Source of the DNA: Actinoalloteichus_B caeruleus
Lineage (GTDB): Bacteria > Actinomycetota > Actinomycetes > Mycobacteriales > Pseudonocardiaceae
DNA length: 64,000 nucleotides
NCBI RefSeq assembly: GCF_000718005.1
Contig: NZ_JODV01000001.1
Direction: 5' to 3' (one strand)
The notes beneath the pieces were generated by a model, which did no database searches, was not told where the DNA came from, and worked only from the letters and a program-made list of their open reading frames with translations. Both the position numbers and the translations under genes were made by a program. This document shows, piece after piece, positions 8,954 through 17,222 of the stretch; position 1 is the stretch's first letter, and every line of letters begins with the position of its first letter.

Positions 8954-9550
8954 TCAGCTCGGCCAGGCACGCAGGGCGAGCGTGACGACCTCGTGCAGCC
9001 GTTCCCGTGGGGTGCCCGCGTTCGCCTGGTTGGACAGGCCCTCCCAGACCACCCGCACCCACTCCGTCCAGGCCTCGGGGTCCACCTCGGCGCCCAGCGC
9101 GCCGGAGGCCAGGTCCCGCTCGATGCGTTCCCGGACGACGGCGGTCAGGGCGACCTGCTGTTCCTCCAGGGTCCTGCGCACGTCGATGGTGTCGGCGCCG
9201 CCGGTCATGGCGGCGCTGACGGTGAGGCAGCCCATCGGCCGGTCCTCGTCGGTGAACTCGTCCACGGAGTCCCGGAGCAGCCGTTCCACCGCCGCGCGCG
9301 CGGTGGGCTCACCGGCCGCGTCGACGTAGATGGCCGTGTAACGCCGCATGTACCCGAGGACGGCCTCGGCGAACACCGTGCGTTTGTCGCCGAAGGCCGC
9401 GTAGAAGCTGGACGGGGAGATCCCCATCGCGCCCGTCAGGTCGGCGAGGGAGGTGCCGTCGTAGCCGCGTTCCCAGAACAACCGGGTGGCGGTCAGCAGC
9501 GCCTCGTCCCGGTCGAAGCCGCGTCGTCGCCCGCGTCCCGGTGTGCCCAT
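8954..9550 (-). CDS. TetR-family repressor, probably of the adjacent hydrolase
   Basis: A 198-aa TetR regulator. The N-terminal HTH (residues about 12-58) reads DEALLTATRLFWERGYDG, TSLADLTGAMGISPSSFYAAFGDKRTVF, with the C-terminal ligand-binding helices after it (MGCLTVSAAM, typical of the YjgJ/TetR_C_16 type). It starts at ATG 9550 and is divergent from an alpha/beta hydrolase at 9631. A near-perfect 38-nt palindrome fills the space between them, the usual layout for an autoregulated TetR and its target. A TAGTCG-like hexamer on the minus strand beside the operator may be its own -10 box. Confidence 0.88.
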   Translation of the reverse strand: MGTPGRGRRRGFDRDEALLTATRLFWERGYDGTSLADLTGAMGISPSSFYAAFGDKRTVFAEAVLGYMRRYTAIYVDAAGEPTARAAVERLLRDSVDEFTDEDRPMGCLTVSAAMTGGADTIDVRRTLEEQQVALTAVVRERIERDLASGALGAEVDPEAWTEWVRVVWEGLSNQANAGTPRERLHEVVTLALRAWPS

Positions 9551-9589
9551 GCCCGGGATTCTGCTTGAGCGGAGCGAGGGCGCCGACTA

Positions 9590-9627
9590 CCCTCCAATTC
9601 TGGAATGACCACTCCAGAATTGGAGGG
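9590..9627. promoter_or_regulatory. 38-nt palindromic TetR operator
   Basis: Perfect 15-nt arms CCCTCCAATTCTGGA (9590-9604) and TCCAGAATTGGAGGG (9613-9627) flank an 8-nt centre (ATGACCAC) that is itself partly symmetric. The right arm contains the GGAGGG ribosome site of the hydrolase gene, whose ATG is 3 nt further on, so a bound repressor would cover both transcription and translation signals. Confidence 0.8.
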
Positions 9628-9630
9628 CCG

Positions 9631-10395
9631 ATGCGCTGGGAGTCCCGTCTCGTCCACCGCGCCGGAGCGCGGCTCCACGGCCGGTGGCGGGCCGGGCAAG
9701 GGCCGCCCCTCGTCGTCGTCCCGGGGGTGCTGGCCGAGGCCCGCGACTTCCTCCCCGTGGCCGGGGCGTTCGGCCGTCCCGAGCCCACGCTCGTCCTCGA
9801 CCGGCGTGGGCGCGGCCGCAGCGGACCGCTCGGGGAGGACTACTCCACGCGCACCGAGGTGGCCGACCTCCTCGCCTGGGTCGACGAGCTGGCGAGCCCG
9901 GTGCGGCTCGTGGGGTGGAGCTACGGAGCCACCATCGCCCTGGAGGCGGCGGCGCTCGACGACCGGGTCCTCGGCGTCGTGGCCTACGAACCGGTGCTCG
10001 CGCCCTTCGCCGAGCACGTCCTGCCCGCGCTGCGCGGCGCCGACCTCGACACCAGGGTGGAGATCGTCAACGTGGACATCGCGCGCCTACCGCGCGAGCG
10101 GGTGGCGGCCCTGCGCGGCACGCCGGCCTGGGCACGGCTCCGGGAACTCGCCGCTCCCCTTCCCGAGGAACACGCCGCGCTGAACCGGTTCCGCCCCGAC
10201 GCCGCCTGGTCCGGCCTCGCCGCCGACCTCGTCCTCGGTGAGCACAGCAGGGGGCGCCCGCCCTACGGCGACGCCTTCGAGCGGGTCGCCGACCTGCTGC
10301 CGCTGTCGCGCACCACCCTCCTCCCCGGACACGGGCACCTCGCCCACGCCGAGGACCCCGTGGCGCTGGGCCGGCTGATCGGCACGCTGCTCTGA
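9631..10395 (+). CDS. Alpha/beta hydrolase
   Basis: A 254-aa alpha/beta-hydrolase-fold protein without a signal peptide. The nucleophile elbow is GWSYG with Ser97, the preceding strand motif is PLVVVPGVLAEARDF, a DRRGRGRSGP segment supports the oxyanion side, and the catalytic His lies in the C-terminal GHGHLAHAEDP. Substrate cannot be named; such enzymes include esterases and lactonases. The GGAGGG ribosome site is embedded in the operator palindrome, so it is almost certainly controlled by the divergent TetR at 8954-9550. Confidence 0.85.
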   Translation: MRWESRLVHRAGARLHGRWRAGQGPPLVVVPGVLAEARDFLPVAGAFGRPEPTLVLDRRGRGRSGPLGEDYSTRTEVADLLAWVDELASPVRLVGWSYGATIALEAAALDDRVLGVVAYEPVLAPFAEHVLPALRGADLDTRVEIVNVDIARLPRERVAALRGTPAWARLRELAAPLPEEHAALNRFRPDAAWSGLAADLVLGEHSRGRPPYGDAFERVADLLPLSRTTLLPGHGHLAHAEDPVALGRLIGTLL

Positions 10396-10850
10396 GCTCG
10401 GACGTCCACGGCGGCACCTCGCAGAGGCCACACCGGCCGCTCCACACCGAGCCGCGCGGACCGCGCGCGGGTGGACTCCAGGCACGGATCTCCCCTCCCT
10501 CGCGGCTCCGGGGACGACCCCGGCCGACCGCGACGGCGGTACCGCCCCCGCCGTGCGTCGTCCTGGTGCAGGATGGGTTCCGGTGGGAGTCGTTCCCGCC
10601 ACCGGAACTCCGACACGCGAGGAGGTCGGGAGGGTTGGGGCGCAAGCGTCGTTGGGTTGGTGAACAGCACGTTCCGCCACCACCACCGCCCCCGGAACAG
10701 GACTCCCCGCACGGGGCCCGCACCCGGTGGGGACGTCGGCCACGACGGGGGTGGACCGACCAGCCCTCGATCCCCCCACCGGTCGACCGCCCCGCGCGCG
10801 CCCCGGACCAGGGACTCCACGGCGGGCCGACCGAACGGCACACCGCGCCG
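10396..10850. other. Gene-free stretch before the MFS gene
   Basis: Frames cross it on both strands, including an in-frame extension of the MFS gene to ATG 10566. The translation is Pro/Arg-rich and codon third positions are less GC-biased than in the transporter, so I do not count it as coding. No RNA gene or clear promoter was recognised. Confidence 0.4.
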
Positions 10851-12470
10851 GTGCGGCACCCGGGCTGGGGCGGCCCCCGGCCAGCGGAGGAGCACCCACG
10901 GGCTCAGCCGAACCCGCCCGCACCGGGTGATCCGGCGGCGGAGGGGGCCGGACCCAGGGACGAGGACCCCACGCGGCGCCTCACCCCACCACCGCAACCC
11001 GGCTCCGGACCCGAGCGGGATGGCCGGCGGGGTGGTGACACCCGCCCGCTCCGCGACGGCGGACCGCCGCTGAGGAAGCTCACCGTGACCCGGGTCGCCC
11101 TGTACCGGGCCCGTCAGCTCTCCCTGCACGCGGTGGACCTCTTCTGGCGGGCCGCGCACGCCGACGGGGCGGCGCGGACGGGGCTGGACCGCCTCACCTA
11201 CGCGGTGATGGCGAACGTCGCCGTGGACGCCGCCATCGCGGTCGCGCTGGCCAACACCTTGTTCTTCTCGGCGGCCCCCGGCGAGAGCAGGGGCATGGTG
11301 GCCCTCTACCTGCTGATCACGGTGGCCCCGTTCGCGGTGGTCGCTCCGGTGGTCGGGCCGGCACTGGACCGGATCCAGCAGGGCAGGCGGTACGCGCTGG
11401 GGGCGTCCTTCGCGGCCCGGGCCCTGCTCGTCGTGGTGATCGCCCTGAACCTCGACGGCTGGGTGCTGTACCCGGCCGCGTTGGGCTGCGTGATCATGTC
11501 CAAGTCGTTCGGCGTGCTCCGGGGAGCGGTGACGCCCCGGGTCCTCCCCGCCGAGGTCTCCCTGGTGCGCACCAACTCCCGCCTGACGATCTTCGGGTTG
11601 GCGGCCGGAGCGGTCGCCGGTGCGCTGGCCACCGGACTGGTCGCGCTGTTCGGCTCCGGCGGGGCGCTCTGGTGGGCCGCGCTGCTCGCGGTCGGGGGGA
11701 CGGCGCTGTGCCTCCGCGTCCCCGCCTGGGTGGAGAACACGGACGGGGAGGTGCGGGCCACCCTCGGCGCCCGGCCGGGAGGTGCGCGACAGCCCCTGGG
11801 CCGCCTGGTGGTGCTGGGTCTCTGGGGCACCGGGACCGCGCGCCTGTTGACCGGCTTCCTGACGTTCTTCGCCGCCTTCGCCATCCAGGCGACGGACGAC
11901 ACCGCGGGGATGCACGTGCTCATGCTGGCGCTCCTCGCGGGAGCGGCCGGCCTGGGCAACCTGCTGGGCAACGCCGTGGGCAGCCGGATCCGGATGAGCC
12001 GACCCGACCAGGTGGTCATCGGTGTGGTGGGCGCCGCGCTGGCCAGCACCGCGCTCGCGGCGATCGCCGCCGGCTACCCCACCGCCCTGCTGGTCGCCCT
12101 CGTCGGAGCGACAGCCAGCGCGCTGGCGAAGGTCAGCCTGGACTCGCTGCTGCAACGGGAGCTACCGGAGGAGGCCCGGGCGTCGGCGTTCGGGCGGTCG
12201 GAGACCGTGCTCCAGCTGAGCTGGGTGTCCGGTGGCGCGCTGGGGCTGCTGTTGCCGCCCACCTACTGGGTCGGGTTCGCGGTGCTGTCGGTCCTCGTGG
12301 CGGTCGGGCTCACCCAGACCATCCTGCTCGGACGGGGGCGGAGCCCGCTGCCGTTCCTGGCCGCCGGTCCACCGGTGGGCCCCGGGTCCGGCGCCGGACC
12401 GGACCACCCCCCTCCGGCGAACGAGGCGGGGATGCCGCCGGGTCGAGCCGGCCCCGGAGGCGACGGCTGA
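10851..12470 (+). CDS. MFS-type membrane transporter
   Basis: A protein of about 539 aa: a Pro/Arg-rich cytoplasmic N-terminus of about 85 residues, then 10-12 hydrophobic segments, then a Gly/Pro-rich tail. KLTVTRVALYRARQL, YLLITVAPFAVVAPVVGPALDR and RGAVTPRVLPAEVSLVRTNSRLT resemble an actinobacterial MFS subgroup that always lies in this neighbourhood (between DUF3027 and DUF2771 genes). The start is uncertain: GTG 10851 keeps the DPTRRL-containing leader seen in homologues, ATG 10566 would add 95 low-complexity residues, and GTG 11085 would begin directly at the conserved VTRVA. No substrate can be suggested. Confidence 0.75.
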   Translation: MRHPGWGGPRPAEEHPRAQPNPPAPGDPAAEGAGPRDEDPTRRLTPPPQPGSGPERDGRRGGDTRPLRDGGPPLRKLTVTRVALYRARQLSLHAVDLFWRAAHADGAARTGLDRLTYAVMANVAVDAAIAVALANTLFFSAAPGESRGMVALYLLITVAPFAVVAPVVGPALDRIQQGRRYALGASFAARALLVVVIALNLDGWVLYPAALGCVIMSKSFGVLRGAVTPRVLPAEVSLVRTNSRLTIFGLAAGAVAGALATGLVALFGSGGALWWAALLAVGGTALCLRVPAWVENTDGEVRATLGARPGGARQPLGRLVVLGLWGTGTARLLTGFLTFFAAFAIQATDDTAGMHVLMLALLAGAAGLGNLLGNAVGSRIRMSRPDQVVIGVVGAALASTALAAIAAGYPTALLVALVGATASALAKVSLDSLLQRELPEEARASAFGRSETVLQLSWVSGGALGLLLPPTYWVGFAVLSVLVAVGLTQTILLGRGRSPLPFLAAGPPVGPGSGAGPDHPPPANEAGMPPGRAGPGGDG

Positions 12471-12531
12471 TCGACGGGTTCCCGGTGGCCCCCGCCCCCG
12501 CCGGGTGGGCGGTCCGCCCGGAACCGCACCG

Positions 12532-12537
12532 TAAGCT
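12532..12537 (+). promoter_or_regulatory. -10 box TAAGCT for leaderless DUF2771 gene
   Basis: TAAGCT is followed by 6 nt and then GTG 12544, with no ribosome site. Confidence 0.6.
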
Positions 12538-12543
12538 CCAGCC

Positions 12544-13068
12544 GTGCGCATCAGGGAGCTGAGGACACGGGCCGGGCGAGGCGGCGGACGAACGGGACGG
12601 CGGCTCCGCGCCGTGGGGGCCGCAGGACTGGCAGGGCTCGCCGTCGCGGGCTGCGCGAGTCCGACGGTGCCGGCCGTCTCCTTCTACGCGGCGGGCGAGA
12701 CGGCCCGGACCGGACCCGCCCAGCACTGCGACGTGCTGATCGAGGAGTGCTCGGTCGACCCGGAGGCGGTGGCGGAGCTGCGGGTACCGCCGGGGTACCC
12801 GCTCCAGGTGTCGGTGCCCGGCGAGGTGGGGGACGCCCCGTGGCAGGTGACCTTCCGCTACCGGGAGGACGGCGAGGAGGTGGAGGCCCGCAGCCCCGTT
12901 TTCCCGCCAGGGGAACGCCAGGCGTACACGCTGCGGCTCCCCGATGACGCGGCCCAACTGGAGACCGTGGAGATCCAGGAGTTCAGCGCGGTGCTGGTCG
13001 AGGATCCCGAGGGGGGCGTCGGATTCATCACGCGCGGCACCTGGGTGCTCTCGGTGGACGACCGCTGA
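12544..13068 (+). CDS. DUF2771 lipoprotein
   Basis: A 174-aa predicted lipoprotein: an Arg-rich n-region, a hydrophobic stretch and the lipobox AVAGC at about residue 37. The mature part carries AQHCDVLIEECSVDPEAVAEL and QVTFRYREDGEEVEARS, which fit the actinobacterial DUF2771 family of unknown function. GTG 12544 is selected because a TAAGCT -10 box ends 6 nt before it. It follows the MFS gene by 73 nt and converges on the cold-shock gene. Confidence 0.82.
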   Translation: MRIRELRTRAGRGGGRTGRRLRAVGAAGLAGLAVAGCASPTVPAVSFYAAGETARTGPAQHCDVLIEECSVDPEAVAELRVPPGYPLQVSVPGEVGDAPWQVTFRYREDGEEVEARSPVFPPGERQAYTLRLPDDAAQLETVEIQEFSAVLVEDPEGGVGFITRGTWVLSVDDR

Positions 13069-13254
13069 CGGGGGGTGGCCGGGGACGACGCCGACCGGCT
13101 GACGAGGACACCGCCTGCCCTCGCACCGGGGGACGTCCACCGGCTCACCCGTGTCCCGCCGGCGGCGAGGCCGCGCCCCGAACCAGCGGTGCCCGTTCCG
13201 GCGGGTGGCGCCCCCTCGGCCACGCGACCGGCACCGGGCTCCGCCGGGACGGCG

Positions 13255-13641
13255 TCAGGGCTCCAGTTCGCGGGCGACCGCCCGCACCACCTCGGCGATC
13301 CGCTTGGTGTTCCGCCGGTCCGGGTAGCGGCCCCGGCGCAGCTCCGGCTGGACCTTCGCCTCCAGCAGCTTGATCATGTCCTCGATGAGGCCGTGCAGCT
13401 CCTCGGCGGGACGCCGCCGCGCCTCGGCCACCGAAGGGGGCGCGTCGAGCAGCTTGACCGACAGCGCCTGCGGACCTCGGCGGCCCTCGGCCATGCCGAA
13501 CTCCACCCGCTGGCCGGTCTTGAGCGCCTCCACCCCCGGCGGGAGGGCGGACGCGCGAACGTAGACGTCCTCGCCCCCGTCCTGGGTCACGAAGCCGAAG
13601 CCCTTCTCCGCGTCGTACCACTTGACCCTGCCGCTCGGCAC
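13255..13641 (-). CDS. Cold-shock-domain protein with C-terminal extension
   Basis: A 128-aa protein. Residues 1-65 are a cold-shock domain (single-strand nucleic-acid binding): GRVKWYDAEKGFGFV holds RNP1 and DVYVRASAL holds RNP2. The next 60 residues (PPSVAEARRRPAEELHG onward, ending VRAVARELEP) are a helical extension found in the actinobacterial CspB-like subgroup. GTG 13641 gives the family's usual start, VPSGRVKWYD; GTG 13650 and longer starts are possible. It acts in the cytoplasm, probably as an RNA chaperone. Confidence 0.88.
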   Translation of the reverse strand: MPSGRVKWYDAEKGFGFVTQDGGEDVYVRASALPPGVEALKTGQRVEFGMAEGRRGPQALSVKLLDAPPSVAEARRRPAEELHGLIEDMIKLLEAKVQPELRRGRYPDRRNTKRIAEVVRAVARELEP

Positions 13642-13904
13642 TGTCCTCACCGTTCCCTGTCGTCGATGGATGTCGTTCCGGTGCACTGGGTTCGTCTCCC
13701 CCGGCACGACGAACGCGCCCGGACCCAGGCATCATGGCGGATCGCACCGACCGGTACGCCGCCGTCATGGTCCCAAGCCAGGACGCGTCTCCCTCCAGCG
13801 TAAGGGGTACGTCGAGCCCGTTCCGCCGTCCTGGGTCCCGACTGCCCCCGCCCCTCCCCCGGTGACGGCGGTCGCCTCGCTACCGGCCGCCCCGCGGCGC
13901 GGCG

Positions 13905-13910
13905 TAAGGT
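13905..13910 (+). promoter_or_regulatory. -10 box TAAGGT for small membrane protein
   Basis: TAAGGT is followed by 7 nt and then ATG 13918, giving a leaderless transcript. This decides the start against GTG 13909, which overlaps the box. Confidence 0.6.
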
Positions 13911-13917
13911 GAGCCTC

Positions 13918-14139
13918 ATGTCGTCGAAGTCCTCCCGGAGCATCGCCCTGCCGATAGCGTTCGTGCTGTTCGCGGTGGGCCTGCTGGCGGTGCTGGGCAC
14001 CTTCGCCGGGTACGGCCTCGGCTACCAGGACCAGCCGGTGTGGCTGAACGTCGGGACGCTGCTCACCCCGGTCGGCCTCGCGGTCGGCGTCGTGGCGGTG
14101 CTGTTCCAGGCCCGGCGGACCCGCCGGTCCGCCCGGTGA
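13918..14139 (+). CDS. Small two-helix membrane protein
   Basis: A 73-aa protein with two hydrophobic segments (about residues 9-31 and 43-62) separated by a short GYGLGYQDQPVW loop, and a basic tail QARRTRRSAR. I do not recognise a family. The ATG at 13918 fits a leaderless promoter. It stands alone between the divergent cold-shock gene and a TetR gene. Confidence 0.65.
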   Translation: MSSKSSRSIALPIAFVLFAVGLLAVLGTFAGYGLGYQDQPVWLNVGTLLTPVGLAVGVVAVLFQARRTRRSAR

Positions 14140-14256
14140 CCGGAGCCGGTCCCGGTCGGGCCCTGCCCTCCGGGGAGCTCGGCTCCCTCCGGCCCCGGGC
14201 TGGGTGGTCGGCGTCGACTCCGCCGGTCGATTGACATCGAAGCGCTGTCCGGAAGA

Positions 14257-14943
14257 ATGATCTCCGTGGACTCGGCCACCCGGTTGCCCGTTCGGGTCAA
14301 GATGTCGCTCCGGGACACCCTGTTGGCGGGGGCGGTCGAGCTTCTCACCGAACGCGGGTTCCACAAGTTGCGGATGAGCGACGTCGCCGCGACGGCGGGG
14401 GTGAGCAGGCAGACCGTCTACAACGAGTTCGGCGGCAAGGAAACCCTCGCCCACGCGGTGGCCCTGAGCAGGGCGCACGCCTACCTCGACGGTGTCGGCG
14501 CCGTACTCGCCGCCTCGGACGACCCCGTGGCGGGGGTGAAGGCCGCCGTCCGGCACACGCTGGACCGCACGGTCGAGGACCCGCTGTTGACGTCCATCCT
14601 CACCGGGATCAACGCCACCGCCCTCTTCCCGTTCCTCCACGCGCCGGACCGCGTCACGCTGCGGGCCGCCGTGGAGCTGATCAGCAAGCACCTCCGCCAG
14701 CAGCTGCCGAGGATGCCTCCCTCCGCCACCGTCTTCTACGCCGAGAGCATCGTCCGGTTGACGCTGAGCCACCTGTTGCTGCCCAGCTCCAGTCCAGCCG
14801 AGGCCGCGGACTCCGTCACGGCCATCGCGGCGACCCTGCTCGCCCCGCACCTGTCCGCCCACGCGCAGCGCCGCCGGCCGGCCAGGGGCATCGCCAAACC
14901 GGGCGGCCCCCGGGCCTCCCACCTGGGTGGAGCGAGCAACTGA
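14257..14943 (+). CDS. TetR-family regulator
   Basis: A 228-aa TetR regulator. The HTH domain covers about residues 18-62 (SDVAATAGVSRQTVYNEFGGKETLA), followed by an all-helical C-terminal domain with FYAESIVRLTLSHLLL and a Pro/Arg-rich disordered tail after residue 195. A TTGACA at 14231-14236 may be a -35 element. ATG 14257 has GGAAG immediately before it, which is close, so GTG 14266 (9 nt further) or ATG 14302 could be the real start. No operator could be recognised and the target is not evident. Confidence 0.82.
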   Translation: MISVDSATRLPVRVKMSLRDTLLAGAVELLTERGFHKLRMSDVAATAGVSRQTVYNEFGGKETLAHAVALSRAHAYLDGVGAVLAASDDPVAGVKAAVRHTLDRTVEDPLLTSILTGINATALFPFLHAPDRVTLRAAVELISKHLRQQLPRMPPSATVFYAESIVRLTLSHLLLPSSSPAEAADSVTAIAATLLAPHLSAHAQRRRPARGIAKPGGPRASHLGGASN

Positions 14944-15052
14944 CCCGCTCGCGGCGGGTGCTCCCCTCGCGAACTGGGCGTACCGGGAACCACCTGCCGT
15001 GAACTGCCAACCAGTTGCGCGCGAAAGGACCACCCGGTGCGCGTCGGCCCGC

Positions 15053-15058
15053 TAGGGT
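15053..15058 (+). promoter_or_regulatory. -10 box TAGGGT for leaderless PhzF-like gene
   Basis: TAGGGT is followed by 6 nt and then ATG 15065. Confidence 0.6.
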
Positions 15059-15064
15059 CTCGCC

Positions 15065-15844
15065 ATGTCGGTTGACGTATACCTCGTGGACGCCTTCAGT
15101 GACCGGGCGTTCAGCGGTAATCCCGCCGGAGTGGTCCTCCTCCCCGGGTTCCGGGACCCGGAGTGGATGCAGGCGGTGGCCGCCGAACTGAAGCACTCGG
15201 AGACGGCCTTCGTGCAGATCGGGGCCGAGGACCAGGACGAAGCCCTCCCGCTGCGGTGGTTCACGCCCGAGACGGAGGTGGACCTGTGCGGGCACGCCAC
15301 GCTGGCCGCCGCTCACGTGCTCGGTGGCAGCCAGCGCTTCACCACCCGCAGCGGCGAGCTGCGCTGCGTCTCCACGGGTGGGGGCTGGGTGGAGATGGAC
15401 TTCCCCGCCGACCCGCCGAGCAGGGTGGACGGAGTTCCGCCCACCGGCCTCCCCGAGGTCACCGTGACCGGGATCGGCATGGGCCGGGAGGACCTGCTGG
15501 TGGAGGTCGCGTCGCCGGCCGAGGTCCGCGCCCTGCGCCCGGACCTCGCCGCGCTGGCGTCCCTGCCGGGGCGTGGGGTGATCTTCACTGCCGAGGAGAC
15601 GGCCGGCGAAGCCGACTTCGTGAGCCGGTGCTTCTACCCCAAGCAGGGGATCCCCGAGGACCCGGTGACCGGCTCGGCGCACTGCGTCCTCGCCGGGTGG
15701 TGGTCGGAGCGGCTGGGACGCTCGTCCCTGCTCGGTGAGCAGGTCTCCGCCCGGGGCGGGCGGGTGCGCCTGGAGCTCGAGGGGGAGCGGGTCCGGCTCG
15801 GCGGCCGCGCGGTCACCGTGCTCCGGGGCTCGCTGTACGCCTGA
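15065..15844 (+). CDS. PhzF-family isomerase/epimerase
   Basis: A 259-aa protein of the PhzF/diaminopimelate-epimerase-like fold. Diagnostic blocks are YLVDAFSDRAFSGNPAGVVLL, the catalytic glutamate in HSETAFV (Glu46), WFTPETEVDLCGHATLAAAHVL, and GIPEDPVTGSAHC near the C-terminus. Members catalyse proton shifts on small metabolites; the PhzF name comes from phenazine synthesis, but no phenazine genes are nearby, so the substrate is unknown. It is a single leaderless gene, convergent with the HAD phosphatase. Confidence 0.9.
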   Translation: MSVDVYLVDAFSDRAFSGNPAGVVLLPGFRDPEWMQAVAAELKHSETAFVQIGAEDQDEALPLRWFTPETEVDLCGHATLAAAHVLGGSQRFTTRSGELRCVSTGGGWVEMDFPADPPSRVDGVPPTGLPEVTVTGIGMGREDLLVEVASPAEVRALRPDLAALASLPGRGVIFTAEETAGEADFVSRCFYPKQGIPEDPVTGSAHCVLAGWWSERLGRSSLLGEQVSARGGRVRLELEGERVRLGGRAVTVLRGSLYA

Positions 15845-15892
15845 CCGCCGGCCGGGCCGGGCCAGCGCCCACGGGCCCCAGGACCGCGACCG

Positions 15893-16720
15893 TCACCCGG
15901 GGAACGGGTCCGCCGACCTGCCGACCAGGTCGGCCACCGTGTCGATGATGCGGGTCGGTCGGTAGGGGTAGGCCTCGGCGGTGTCCCGGCCCGAGATCCC
16001 GGAGAGGACGAGGATGGTGGGCATGCCCGCCTCCAGGCCCGACCGGACGTCGGTGTCCATCCGGTCACCGATCATCAACGTGTTCTGCGAGTGGGTGCCC
16101 AGTGCGCGCAGGGCGGACCGCATCATCAGCGGGTTGGGCTTGCCCACGTAGTAGGGGGCCCGCCCGCTGGCCCGCTCCATCAGCGCCGCGACGGCACCGG
16201 TCGCGGGCAGCGACCCCTCCCGGCTCGGGCCGGTCGAGTCGGGGTTGGTCGCGATGAACTTCGCACCCGCCTCCAACAGGCGCACCGCCCTGGTGATCGC
16301 GGTGAAGCTGTAGGTCCTGGTCTCCCCGAGCACCACGTAGTCGGGATCGCGGTCGGTGAGCACGTACCCGACCTTGTGCAGGGCCGTGGTCAACCCGGCC
16401 TCGCCGATCACGTAGGCGGACCCGCCCGGCCGCTGGGCGTCCAGGAACTGCGCGGTGGCCAGGGCGGAGGTCCAGATCGCGTCCTCGGGGACGTCGAGAC
16501 CGTTGCCGAGCAGCCGGGCCCGGAGGTCGCGGGGGGTGTGGATCGAGTTGTTGGTGAGCACCATGAACCTGATCCCGCGCTCGGTGAGCTCGGCGAGCAG
16601 CTCACCGGCTCCCGGGACCGGGTGCTCCTCGTGCACCAGCACGCCGTCCATGTCGAACAGGTACGACCAGGCCGGCTCCTCGGACGGGACGGACTCGGGG
16701 ACGCTCGCTGCCTCGCTCAC
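15893..16720 (-). CDS. HAD-IIA family phosphatase (NagD-like)
   Basis: A 275-aa cytoplasmic HAD hydrolase, subclass IIA. Motif I is YLFDMDGVL (nucleophile Asp23), motif II lies in FMVLTNNS, the lysine motif in YYVGKPNPLM and motif III in MIGDRMDTDVRSG. The family hydrolyses small phosphate esters such as nucleotides or phosphoglycolate. GTG 16720 starts the protein at VSEAASVPES; a TTG 15 nt upstream would add five residues. No clear ribosome site or -10 box was found. Confidence 0.88.
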   Translation of the reverse strand: MSEAASVPESVPSEEPAWSYLFDMDGVLVHEEHPVPGAGELLAELTERGIRFMVLTNNSIHTPRDLRARLLGNGLDVPEDAIWTSALATAQFLDAQRPGGSAYVIGEAGLTTALHKVGYVLTDRDPDYVVLGETRTYSFTAITRAVRLLEAGAKFIATNPDSTGPSREGSLPATGAVAALMERASGRAPYYVGKPNPLMMRSALRALGTHSQNTLMIGDRMDTDVRSGLEAGMPTILVLSGISGRDTAEAYPYRPTRIIDTVADLVGRSADPFPG

Positions 16721-16817
16721 CGAAACATGCTGCAACGGGAGGCACCGTCAGCGCTACCGGTGTGTCCGACTCGTCCGGTCCGCCGGTCCGCCGGGATCGG
16801 CGCTCTCCGGCCGGAGA

Positions 16818-17222
16818 TCACGTCGGGGGCCGCGGCGTCTCCACCACCACGTGGGTCGACTTGACGACGGCGACGGCGAGCACCCCGGGTTCCAGCCCCA
16901 GCTCGCGGACCGCCTCCGTGCTCATCAGCGACACCACCCGGTGCGGCCCGCACACCAGCTCCACCTTGGCCATCACGGTGTCGGCGACGACGTCGGTGAC
17001 CAGGCCGACGAACCGGTTGCGGGCCGAGCGACCCACGGCGGAGGGATCGGGCACCGCGCGGGCCGTGGAACCCGCGAAGGCGGCGAGCACCGCGCCGTCC
17101 ACCACCTTGCGACCCGCGGCGTCGACCTCACCGGCGAGCTGCCCGGAGTCGAGCCAGCGGCGGACGGTGTCGTCACTGACCCCCAGGAGCCCGGCTGCCT
17201 CGGAGATGCGGTAGAGCGGCAC
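16818..17222 (-). CDS. HTH plus TOBE-domain molybdate-binding protein
   Basis: A 134-aa two-domain protein. Residues 1-60 are an excisionase/MerR-type helix-turn-helix (YRISEAAGLLGVSDDTVRRW), and residues 68-130 are a TOBE/Mop domain (RNRFVGLVTDVVADTVMAKVEL), which in this family binds molybdate. Such proteins are molybdate sensors or stores. The GTG at 17222 lies 50 nt inside the upstream MarR gene in another frame, which suggests one transcript. The location beside moaA fits a role in molybdenum homeostasis. Confidence 0.85.
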   Translation of the reverse strand: MPLYRISEAAGLLGVSDDTVRRWLDSGQLAGEVDAAGRKVVDGAVLAAFAGSTARAVPDPSAVGRSARNRFVGLVTDVVADTVMAKVELVCGPHRVVSLMSTEAVRELGLEPGVLAVAVVKSTHVVVETPRPPT

